DNA of 64,000 nucleotides, from contig OY783211.1 in NCBI GenBank assembly GCA_963678705.1, forward strand, positions 10,368,603 through 10,432,602. The letters are read 5' to 3'. Under the pieces are notes generated by a model. It had not been told where the DNA came from. It ran no database searches and worked only from the letters and a program-made list of their open reading frames with translations. How positions within the stretch are numbered: position 1 is the stretch's first letter; each line of letters starts with the position of its first letter. The position numbers and the translations under genes were made by a program. Of the stretch, positions 1 to 8,817 are shown piece by piece. Source of the DNA: Panorpa germanica. Its lineage: Eukaryota; Arthropoda; Insecta; Mecoptera; Panorpidae.

Positions 1-540
1 CTTGAGATATAGTAGAGTTTTATAGAAATTAAGTCATGGTTCACAAGCTCACATATTTAATACACAAATTCATATTACAATTAAGAATTTATAATTTTTG
101 TTTGAATTTTTTAAAATCAATATAATTTTACAAAACAATTTCTTTAAATGCACGGAATGTTATGAGAATATAAATTTGAGAATAAATAAATTATAAGAAT
201 AAAACTCGGGATCTGAATTCTATTTCAATGCACTGGATATAAAAAATGTTTCAGATATGTTAAAAAATTTTTTTAAGAAAGTACATACTCGTATATGAAA
301 TATTTAAGATACAGTTTTATGTTTAGCAGGAAATAGTTTGAAGAGAAATACAAATTAAGCTATTTCAATATATATTTTGTATAAAGTTCAATATATTGTG
401 AATTATAAGTTATGTAATATAAGTGGATTGTTTTACAAAATCTTATGGAAGGTTTTAAATTACAAATGTGAATTCAATATGGAATTGTTCTGATTTTCCT
501 TTCTATGTGCAGGCTAGAGTGGCCCTTATTTTCAAAGTTA

Positions 541-870
541 AAATATTTTTTGCGGCACCCTCCCATTTGGTGCCAATGCCTAAAAAAATGATCTGTGTAA
601 AATTTTAGGTCAATCGGATAACGGGAAAACGTGCCTCAAGAGCCTCGAAAATTGAAAAATCACAGATTTTTCTCTTAAAATCTTATATCTTGAGAAATAT
701 TAATTTTATGCAAAAACTTATTACGCAAAAGTTGTAGATCTAATGAAAATACATATTTAATCATCTATTACTTTATCTCGTATAACTAACAATTGTCGAG
801 AAATGCGTGAAAATCAGTTCCTTTACTATAAATCCCCGAAAATCGAAAAATTACAAAATCACGATTTTAT
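541..870 (+). repeat. Dispersed repeat fragment (repeat with 'ATCGGATAAYGGG' core)
   Basis: No open frame of note. A core of about 80 bases here (around 590-670, with TGTGTAAAATTTTAGGTCAA followed by TCGGATAACGGG) recurs in inverted orientation at 3117-3230. This marks it as an interspersed, non-coding element; its class is not recognised. Confidence 0.5.
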
Positions 871-876
871 ATATTT

Positions 877-1490
877 ACTAGCTGACCCGGCAAATGTTGT
901 TTTGCCATATTAACTTGAGAGTTGCACTGAAAAATTAAAATGATACGTATACAGTCACTGCTACGATCGAGACTCAAATAAAACAAAAAAAAAAATGGAC
1001 GAAAACTTTATAGTGAGTAAGAGAAAGGAAGCCGGCTTCGTTCTCACCCCTACTCCATGATGTTTGCTGGTTGAAAAGTGACAACGGGAGACACCTGGTG
1101 CGAATAACTGATTGGTTGATAGAACTATACATGAAAATTATAGTATACTACAGTTATTATATTCGATTGCCATCTTGTGGATCTGTGGATGGAACATAAT
1201 AATATATAAATCGCGATTAAAAATCACGGGTTGATCGTATAAGGGTGAAAAATTAGAATTAAATGTATTTTTCAATGCTGAATCATGAAAGAATAAAAAC
1301 AAATAATTTTGTCCAAAAAATAAAAAATAAATTTTTTGGGGTGGACCACCCTTAACATTTAAGGGTATGAAAAATAGATGTTGGCCGATTCTCAGACCTA
1401 CCCGATAAGCACACACAATTTTATCAAAATCGGTTCAGCCGTTTCGGGGGAGTTTGGGAACAAACACCGCGACACGAGAATTTTATATAT
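877..1490. repeat. Interspersed repeat with 'ACTAGCTGACCCGG' end
   Basis: The left edge reads ACTAGCTGACCCGGCAAATG. The right end carries an AAATCGGTTCAGCCGTTTCG stretch and then GACACGAGAATTTTATATAT. I recall this pair of ends from a repeat type common in insect genomes, where it is often the tail of an RTE-like LINE or a derived short element. Related ends occur near 30510, 44588 and 45510. The 92-residue minus-strand reading frame inside is A/T-driven and looks non-coding. Confidence 0.5.
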
Positions 1491-2190
1491 TATATTTTAC
1501 AAAATATTTATTATACACAGAAAAGTGTATAATAAAATAATATAATTAAATAATATAGTATAATGTATGGATTGAACCGATGTAATATCCGGTTCGAAGG
1601 ATCAAAATGGTGTGTAGCTATATCTAGTCTGAGTTGTAAGGTCAGACTCTTTGTGCTTAAAGTGTTTAGTTCGGACTGGTTCCTAGTAAACAGATATTCA
1701 CTACACATAGAGGTGCATATAGAGTTTTCTATATGCTTGGAGTTCTTCTAGAGAGGCTAGTAACTTTGTAAATGATAACACTTGTTGATTTCACTTAAAA
1801 TACATTTATTAATAAACCAACTTCTTGAATTACACACCGCAGGGCTAAACATGAGCGTTAGCCTATATATGTCTTTCTCTAATGTGTTTTTCTAATTTAA
1901 AATATTATAATTGAGCTTATAATACATCATTCAGTAATGTCACAAAATATACGTAATCAGTCCCAAAAATACGTCATCAGTAATGATCACAAAAGAGCGT
2001 ATATTCTAGTTGAAACACGAATTTTATATTAGCGATTGTAGTTTCTGAATTAAATATAATATAATTGGGTTTATATTATAAAGCACGTCTGTTTCCTAGG
2101 ATGTACGAAATCTATCTCATTATTATATGCGTTTTTAGCTAAACCCTTGGAGTGGGGATAGCACAGGACAGACGTGTTCTAACACGTCTT
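1491..2190. other. Gene-free stretch
   Basis: AT-rich DNA between two repeats. Overlapping open frames of 62 and 65 codons lie on both strands around 1511-1751; neither shows a domain, a signal peptide or an exon pattern. No gene is supported. Confidence 0.5.
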
Positions 2191-2863
2191 AGGCCTGTCT
2201 CAGTATGGGACCGTATTTAAGCGAATTTCTGCCGGACGTATACGGGCTACTACGCTTTACCTATCCGAACCATGTAAATGTAATGAGATCGCTCTGGAGC
2301 TCTCAGACTGCACGCTACAAAGCAGTTCGAATACGGGCGGCACTACCTCGCACATTAGAAGCGTATAAAGGCGAATTTTATCCAAGCGTTACCACTACTA
2401 CAACGATACCCTATATGAACCTTTGTAAATGCAAAAAGCCGCGTCAGACTGGAGGGGATATCTAAGATCGCATTTTGTTATGCTGCAATACGCGGTCAAA
2501 TGAAATCTATCGGCGACATGGGTATGTTCTGCATGCAATTTATGTTTGTATTTCAGTGAATCATGGGCACGGATGCCCATACCAATAGGATAGAACTAAA
2601 TTTAAATTCACGCCCACCAGAACTCAGATATATAATAAATGCTAAAGTCCCTTTAATACCAGTAGTGTATCGATAAAAATTAAAGTTAAAGTTTGCTCTC
2701 ATGATAAATTATATAAGTGTTAAAGAACTCCAATACACCCCCTAATACACGACTACAGACATCTGTGCCACACATAGGCGGTTTGCTTTGTAGCTCATTC
2801 AAACCGCCGATTTACGTCCGAATACGCCGTCGCTTAAATACGGTCCCATACTGAGACAGGCCT
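2191..2863 (+). mobile_element. 673-bp inverted-repeat transposon (MITE), copy 1
   Basis: The ends are inverted repeats: AGGCCTGTCTCAGTATGGGA at the left, its complement at the right, and both continue into GGACCGTATTTAAGCG. A copy of exactly the same length lies at 11732-12404 in the opposite orientation and differs by only a few bases, so both moved recently. The element contains an 86-codon frame (2205-2465) that starts in the terminal repeat. No transposase motif is visible, so it is probably non-autonomous. The flanks here read TTA on both sides of the GGCC ends, which would fit a 3-bp TWA target typical of PIF/Harbinger elements; the second copy does not confirm this. Confidence 0.85.
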
Positions 2864-3116
2864 TAGGGTGAGCTCGGCCAAGCAGCCCTTGGCGGCTTGT
2901 ACGGTCGTGACATTATTTGTATGTATTGGTAAATAATATCTTATGACTAACAATATTCATAACATCTTACATATAACAATAACATTTATAATATCAATAC
3001 TTTATCTTAAAACTAACAATGGTAAATTAAAATTACACATTTAGAAACTATTTCGTTTCTAACCAATGTATTTAATTATTATTTCGCAAAATAAAATTTT
3101 TTTTTAAAAAATGTCT

Positions 3117-3230
3117 GGGATTTTATAATTTTGCGGGCTCTTGGGGCACCCTTTCCCATTATCCGATTGATCTAAAATTTTACACATATTATTTTTTCAT
3201 GCAATGAAACCCCCGCAATAAAAAATCTTA
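3117..3230 (-). repeat. Inverted fragment of the 541-870 repeat
   Basis: On the minus strand this reads TGTGTAAAATTTTAGATCAA, then TCGGATAATGGG, then GCCCCAAGAGCC, matching the core at 590-670 with a few differences. It abuts the 3' end of the minus-strand defensin gene, about 10-15 bases downstream of its stop codon. Confidence 0.55.
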
Positions 3231-3240
3231 AAAATATATT

Positions 3241-3713
3241 TCACCAAGAGTAAATAACGGCCTCTCTAGTGCAGGCACATGATGAGCCAACACAAAAGCC
3301 ATCTGTGAATCCATTTCTTCTGCAGTGGACGGCACAATTTATGGGGACCTTGTAGGTAGCCCACGGGACTTCGACCTCACACGCGCGTCTATTTCTTACT
3401 AAGGGCTCCAAGTGACCTACAAATAAGTAATACATTTAAAAGATATTGTAAAAAAGTTTATTAAGAAAGTATAGAAAATGAAAATATGTTATATCAAAGG
3501 TTCAAGAAGAATGTTTTTAAGATGCTCGTAAAAGACAAATTATAATACCTCTATTACCAAATACAATAAGCGTTAAATAACCTTGTTAATATTTGTTAAA
3601 TTTGAATCAGTACCCTCATTTTCTTGCTCTACATTGGCCAGGTCGATGCTGGCTCCATCTGCAAACGCCATCAGTGCAACGAAGTAAAATGCTAAGATGA
3701 TTAACAGCTTCAT
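3241..3713 (-). CDS. Defensin precursor, copy 1 (CS-alpha-beta antimicrobial peptide)
   Basis: A secreted antimicrobial peptide of the insect defensin family, 91 residues. The coding exons on the minus strand are 3713-3614 and 3416-3241, split by a 197-nt GT-AG intron in phase 1. Residues 1-19 are a signal peptide (MKLLIILAFYF...). An acidic propeptide follows, ending at RNRR (41-44), a furin-type site. The mature part starts ACEVEV and has six cysteines at 46, 61, 65, 75, 80 and 82, in the defensin spacing C-x14-C-x3-C-x9-C-x4-C-x-C. After the last cysteine there is a tail TREAVIYSW that copy 2 lacks. Exon 1 differs from that of copy 2 at only 3 of 100 bases, while the mature region differs more, including a two-codon indel. 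In insects such genes are induced in fat body and haemocytes through Toll/IMD signalling. The function is inferred from the cysteine pattern; it is a strong family match. Confidence 0.9.
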
Positions 3714-3795
3714 GGTTTGTGTATTGGGTGGTACTGACTCAGACAATATTTCTTACAACTTCGAGTAGTGTGTGTCTTCCAGAACACAGTGTCTG

Positions 3796-3804
3796 CTTTA
3801 TATA
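3796..3804 (-). promoter_or_regulatory. TATA box of defensin copy 1
   Basis: TATATAAAG on the minus strand, 83 bases upstream of the start codon. The same box with the same following bases (GCAGAC) occurs upstream of copy 2, so the promoter was duplicated with the gene. Confidence 0.7.
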
Positions 3805-3940
3805 CTGTCTCTAAAGTGTGCAATCAGACTATCAAGCTCGCAGGATCAAAGTTTAAAATTACCACGCTCATTAAAAACTTTAGTACAATGTTCTTGTTAT
3901 TTCCTTATGTCGCATCGGCATGCTTCTTATAGTAAGGACA

Positions 3941-3953
3941 TATCAGACTGATA
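3941..3953 (-). promoter_or_regulatory. Palindromic GATA motif upstream of defensin copy 1
   Basis: TATCAGTCTGATA on the gene's strand is two opposed GATA sites (TATC and GATA). The identical 13-mer is found upstream of copy 2 at 5690-5702. A degenerate version (TTGATAGTCTGATTG, 3822-3836) sits closer to the TATA box. GATA factors are known co-regulators of insect antimicrobial-peptide genes; binding here is inferred. Confidence 0.5.
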
Positions 3954-4550
3954 GCGCTCAACGTCTTACTGTAAAAATAATTTGCCAATTTAAAAGATGA
4001 TCTTCCTCGTTCAATGTGGGTCACCTACTTGTATTTCACATTATGCTGTATATTTATTACTTTCAAAATTTAAATGCAGGACATATTAAAACAATATTTG
4101 TTTACAACTTTACTGTAAACTTAAAGATTTAGTTGAGACGGTCCTGAATTGTCTTCCATTAAATGAAATCCCATCAAAACAATTATCCATAAAATGTCCA
4201 TTTGAGTTTTTTAATTAGTAATTTTCTATTTCCTTTTAATTTAAAAATAAGTTGGTAATATATGTTAATAATTATTTTCAATCATCTTTCTTTGCAGGGC
4301 CGGATTAACAATGCTGCAGAAGGCGCTTTTGCGCTAAACCTTCTTTGACTAGATACAATTGATTTTGGTGAAGTTCAATTGTGATTAAATACAGTTGGGT
4401 TCGTCGAAAGACCAATTATAAGAGCATACAATTGCGTTCCTTCTGCAGGGTTAGAAAAACAAAGGTCAACGTTTGAGATAGGAATCTATTAATCGATATA
4501 TCTATATATATTATATCTATAATCTATTAATAGATTTCAGCGAATGCCAA

Positions 4551-5242
4551 TGGGCTTGTGTCCTCATTTTTTAGTAGTCGATTTTTCAATTATTGATTGA
4601 AATTAATGTTAACAAATGTGTATTAGCGTGTCTATTTTATTAAATATCTAAATGTTGACGGAGATATAGCAATTAAAAACTTGAAATGTAGTTTTTGCGC
4701 TAGAATTGGTCAATCATATTTGTATGACGTGAAATGCATTTTAACGTCAATTATTTGTTGAGTAGGTCAGTGGTGTGGTAATGTTTTGTAACTGTTGGTC
4801 GAATAATCAAGTAAAATCAAAGAATAATAAGTTTTTATATTATTTAACCCTGCTAAGGCAGACATAATATTGGAATTTGAGTGTTCCTTGAAATAGCTGT
4901 AAATAATGTTTGATATTTTGATATATAAATACATATAGCAGAGATTTATGAGCAGTAAGGTTGGTAACCTGTAAACTTGTGTTCTGTCAAGAATATATCT
5001 CTTTTACGCTCTGTTGTATAAAAGAGAGAGCAACTAGCAGTTGTAAGGTCACATGCATTTGGAATGTTGTACAACATGAATCCCTTTAGTAATTAAAGAT
5101 ACAAAATGACTTTTTTAATTGTTAATATCTCTTGAAATATAAGGGGTTATTAAATAATAATTAGACATTTGAGGTTCTAGTAACTAACTTTATCAATATA
5201 TAGGACGCTTTTATAGAGATTAAGATATAAGACAAAAGCCCA
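4551..5242 (+). mobile_element. Inverted-repeat element (TGGGCTTGTGTCC family), 692-bp copy
   Basis: It begins TGGGCTTGTGTCCTCATTTT and ends GACAAAAGCCCA, an imperfect inverted complement of the start. The same sequence recurs at 7620-8254 and 48248-48838, and in part at several other sites. No transposase frame is present, so it is a MITE-like element. It sits in the shared upstream region between the two divergent defensin genes. Confidence 0.8.
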
Positions 5243-5573
5243 ATGTGTTAACATATAATGTAATATATTTGTAAAGTTGGAAATTCTAATGATCTCGAGG
5301 CATGAGATGTATTGTAATTTGCATAAGATTCGCTTAAGACGTTAAGTGATATACAAAGCTAAAAACATCAAAAATAATTTATAATATTGTCGTTACTGTC
5401 TCTTGCAAGAAAATATTCCCCGCAGTTCTTCTTCAACTTGTTGCGTCCTGTGAATAGTTCTTCCACTTAAAACTAGAATTGAATAAGTCCATGGACTGAT
5501 TCTCTTTCAAAATTCTAATTTTGTAAATTTGAAAATTTATCATGAACAAATATTACCAAAATATGTTTTTATA

Positions 5574-5593
5574 GCGACATAAGGAAACAATAA
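5574..5593 (+). promoter_or_regulatory. Block conserved between the two defensin promoters
   Basis: GCGACATAAGGAAACAATAA here matches GCGACATAAGGAAATAACAA at 3913-3894 on the minus strand upstream of copy 1. Nothing shows that it is a binding site; it may simply be retained from the duplication. Confidence 0.35.
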
Positions 5594-5689
5594 ATTCTTG
5601 CAACATCATAAACGAGGAAAATAACATCAAAAATTACAAATATTATAATCATATTTGCAAGTTATTTTTACTTTATGACCTCGACAGCT

Positions 5690-5702
5690 TATCAGTCTGA
5701 TA
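5690..5702 (+). promoter_or_regulatory. Palindromic GATA motif upstream of defensin copy 2
   Basis: TATCAGTCTGATA, identical to the 13-mer upstream of copy 1. It ends only 10 bases before the TATA box; in copy 1 the perfect version lies about 137 bases upstream of its TATA box. Confidence 0.5.
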
Positions 5703-5712
5703 TGTGCATCAG

Positions 5713-5720
5713 TATATAAA
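5713..5720 (+). promoter_or_regulatory. TATA box of defensin copy 2
   Basis: TATATAAA followed by GCAGACG, 89 bases upstream of the start codon, equivalent to the box of copy 1. Confidence 0.7.
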
Positions 5721-5809
5721 GCAGACGCAGCATTCTGGAAGACACACTCAACTTGAGGTTGTAAGAAAATAATATCCTTTGAAGTTCAGTACTATCCAAT
5801 ACACAAACC

Positions 5810-6311
5810 ATGAAGCTGTTAATCATCTTAGCATTGTGCTTCGTTGCACTGATGGCGTTTGCAGATGGAGCCAGCATCGACCTGGCCAATGTAGAGCAAG
5901 AAAATGAAGGTACTGATTCAAATTTAACAAATATTAACAAAGTTATTTACAAACCACACTTAATAAGTTTAAGTAGAATATAAAATAAATTATTTAACGC
6001 TTATTGTATTCGGTAATAACAGTATTAAAATTTGTCTTTTACGAGCATCTTAAAAACATTCTTTTTGTACCTATGATATAACATATTTTCATTTTCTATA
6101 CTTTCTTAATAAATTTTTTTACATTGTCTTATAAATGTATTACTTATTTGTAGGTCACTTGGAGCCCTTAGTACGAAACAGACGCGCATGTGAGGTCGAT
6201 GTCAGCACCCCGTGGGTTACTGTCAAAGTCCCCATAAATTGCGCCGTCCACTGCAGAAGGAATGGATTCACAGGGGGCTCTTGTGTTGGTTCATCTTGTG
6301 CCTGCACATAG
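5810..6311 (+). CDS. Defensin precursor, copy 2 (CS-alpha-beta antimicrobial peptide)
   Basis: Paralogue of the divergent gene at 3241-3713; 85 residues. Coding exons are 5810-5909 and 6154-6311, with a phase-1 GT-AG intron of 244 nt. It has a signal peptide (1-19), an acidic propeptide, an RNRR cleavage site (41-44) and a mature peptide beginning ACEVDV. The six cysteines are at 46, 63, 67, 77, 82 and 84. It has two extra residues (Ser-Thr) between the first and second cysteines compared with copy 1, and it stops directly after CACT, the usual length for insect defensins. A polyadenylation signal AATAAA follows at 6399-6404. The signal and propeptide are nearly identical to copy 1 while the mature part has diverged, the pattern seen in duplicated immune peptides. 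It is likely secreted into haemolymph and active on bacterial membranes; this is inferred from the family. Confidence 0.92.
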
Positions 6312-7159
6312 GGAAGAAAATCAAAACTATACTTTTTCATTAATTTCATTTAATACTCATAAGAAGCAAAAAAAAATTGTAAAATAATTTGCATTATGAA
6401 TAAAATATATTTTGATATAATTTTATTTTCATTTTCTTATTCCCTCTGCAACACACACTTTATGTTAATAATTAATTAAGTTGTGAGCTAATTTCTTAGG
6501 GGTAGTTTTTTTAATTCATTATAGAATTATATCCTACTCATACTTAAGAAGACAATTAAATTATAATAAACAATTTAAAAAGTATACTATTGTCTAAAAT
6601 ATCCAATAACTGACGCAGATATAGCTAATTAAATTTCAATACCGTGCCGCATAATTGTTAGATATATTTTTAACAAAATTTTATTATAAATTTAACATAA
6701 TAAATATATAACGGCACTATTAGTTTATGAACTACAACGCCTGATCCGTATGTAACCATATATACATTTATTTAACTATATAGTTGCATGAAGATCCAAG
6801 GGTTGAAATATAAGATTTCTGAATTATTTGAGATGACAGAAGAATATGTTCTGGTTAAAATTGATAAGTTTGTTGTATGTATAATTTTAGCTTATAATAA
6901 TTTTAATTTATTTAATTTTAGCTGTTATTAAAAATGATGAAACTTTTGTATTTTGAGTTTTAGCAAATGCAAAACGGAAATTATAAAAATGGAAATTTAA
7001 AATTTAAATAGCTATATTTTCGTCAACTTTTAGATATTCAAATAAATAGAAACGCTAATGTACTTATATAAACCTATGTTTCAATCATAAGTAAAAAAAA
7101 CAACCGCTAAAAATTGAATTCCATTACAAATTTCTTCAAATTCTATGTATACAAATGCT
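6312..7159. other. 3' flank of defensin copy 2; otherwise gene-free
   Basis: Contains the AATAAA at 6399-6404. The rest is AT-rich DNA in which I see no gene, repeat boundary or structured RNA. Confidence 0.5.
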
Positions 7160-7273
7160 GCAGTACTACACCATGAAAACTAACATTCCAAACATATTTA
7201 TGAACTAGAAATCCTTCATGCAATGTTTCAGTGTGACCTTCGAGCAACGTAAGTACCATTTTGGCATTTTACT
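7160..7273 (+). pseudogene. Relic of CRAL-TRIO exon 2
   Basis: The sequence matches the second half of exon 2 of the intact CRAL-TRIO gene (9904-10063) and continues across its splice donor into the intron. It encodes YYTMKTNIPNIFMN and then an in-frame stop, where the intact gene has YYTMKTNIPEIFSNRDP. The donor GTAAGTA and a downstream 'TTTGGCATTT' are kept. No other exon of the dead copy is visible nearby. It is what remains of an old tandem duplicate on the same strand. Confidence 0.8.
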
Positions 7274-7619
7274 CTTTGATTTAGTAGACAGATTATATCA
7301 CCTAGCGTCATAAACAATTAAAAACAAAAACAAAGTAGTAAAACTTTTACAAGTAAACCGGTTACCCGGGTTTACCGGATTTAAAATTGGCAGTGTCTAA
7401 ATAATTTGTGTTTGAGCGTTTTGAGCAGCGTGACCACTGCTATGGATCTTGAAAAAGATCTTGAAAAAACCAATTTGAGAAGACTCAGGTTCTTTCTTTA
7501 TCAAAGCAGTACAGTTTATTTTTATTTGCGTATTTTATTTTATTTAGAATAAGAATTTACTATATGAATTTCAAATATAAAGATATAATTATAAATTTAG
7601 AATAAAATATAGCATTGAA

Positions 7620-8254
7620 TGGGCTTGTGTCCTCATTTTTTAGTGGTCGATTTTTCAATTGTTGATTGAAATTGATGTTAATAAATGTGTATTGGCGTGT
7701 CTATTTTATTAAATATCTAAATATTGACGGAGATATAGCAATTAAAAATTTGAATTGTAGTTTTAGCGCTAGAAATGGTCGGCCATATTTGTATGACGTG
7801 AAATGCATTTTAACGTCAGTTATTTGTTGAGTAGGTCAGTGTTGTGGTAATGTTTTGTAGCTGTTGGTACTCAACCAATCCAGTCAAGTCAAAGAATAAT
7901 AAGTTTTTACTTTATTTAACCCTGTTAAGGCAGACATAATATTGAAATTTTATTGTCCCTTGAAATAACTGTAAATAATATTTGATATTTTGATATATAA
8001 ATACATATAGCAGATATTTATGATCTGTAAGGTTGGTAACCTTACACAAGGATTGTGATGTCACATGCACTTGGAGTTTGTACAACGTTGAATCCCTTTA
8101 ATAATTAAAGAGACAAAATGACTTTTTTAATTGTTAATATCTCCTAACATATAAGGAGTTATTAAAAAATAATTGAACACTTGATGTTCTAGTAACCCAC
8201 TTTATCAATATATAGTACACTTTTATAGAAATTAAGACATAGGACACAAGCCCA
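7620..8254 (+). mobile_element. Inverted-repeat element (TGGGCTTGTGTCC family), 635-bp copy
   Basis: The best-preserved ends of the family: TGGGCTTGTGTCCTCATT at the left and AGGACACAAGCCCA at the right. The internal sequence is highly similar to 4551-5242 and 48248-48838. An 84-codon minus-strand frame inside is not conserved as protein among the copies, so no transposase is present. Confidence 0.85.
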
Positions 8255-8743
8255 TTTAGAATTGTTGTTGTCTGTTCAGAGCACGAAAATAGAATTATGG
8301 TCAGTTTAGAAATTTGGATAGGTCTGAGTTTAAAAATAGAATGAAGTAAGTACAGGTGGTACATGTGTCTTAAAATATAAAGTAGCAAAGACTATCGTTA
8401 ACTAAGACAGTGAGGATAAGCAGAGTCCGCTCAGAACTCTATTGTGGAGTCATTTCGCATTAATACACTTTATCATCAGATGAAGCTTCTACTTTAATGT
8501 TACATAAGTAATAAAAGTTCATATTATATATCTGTATATATAGCAGAATTTTTCTTTCAGTCTTAAGAAATTTTCTTAATTATTTTCACCGGAAGGAGCT
8601 AATACACGTCGACAATTATTTGGTATGTTAAGTAAAACAATTTATACGTCATAACATTTTATGATTACTTTTGCACTGTACACTCACGACATTACATTAA
8701 CTGACGTACTCACTCACGATCAGTCAAACCAATTCGAGTATCG

Positions 8744-8775
8744 CAGTGTCACAGTGTCACAGTGTCACAGTGTCT
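8744..8775 (+). repeat. Four tandem copies of an 8-bp unit
   Basis: CAGTGTCA repeated four times, with one change at the end. It lies about 40 bases upstream of the CRAL-TRIO start codon, so it is in the leader or core promoter. Confidence 0.9.
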
Positions 8776-8817
8776 GAAACTGTTGTGTTCAATATTTGAA
8801 TAAAATTGTTATTTACA

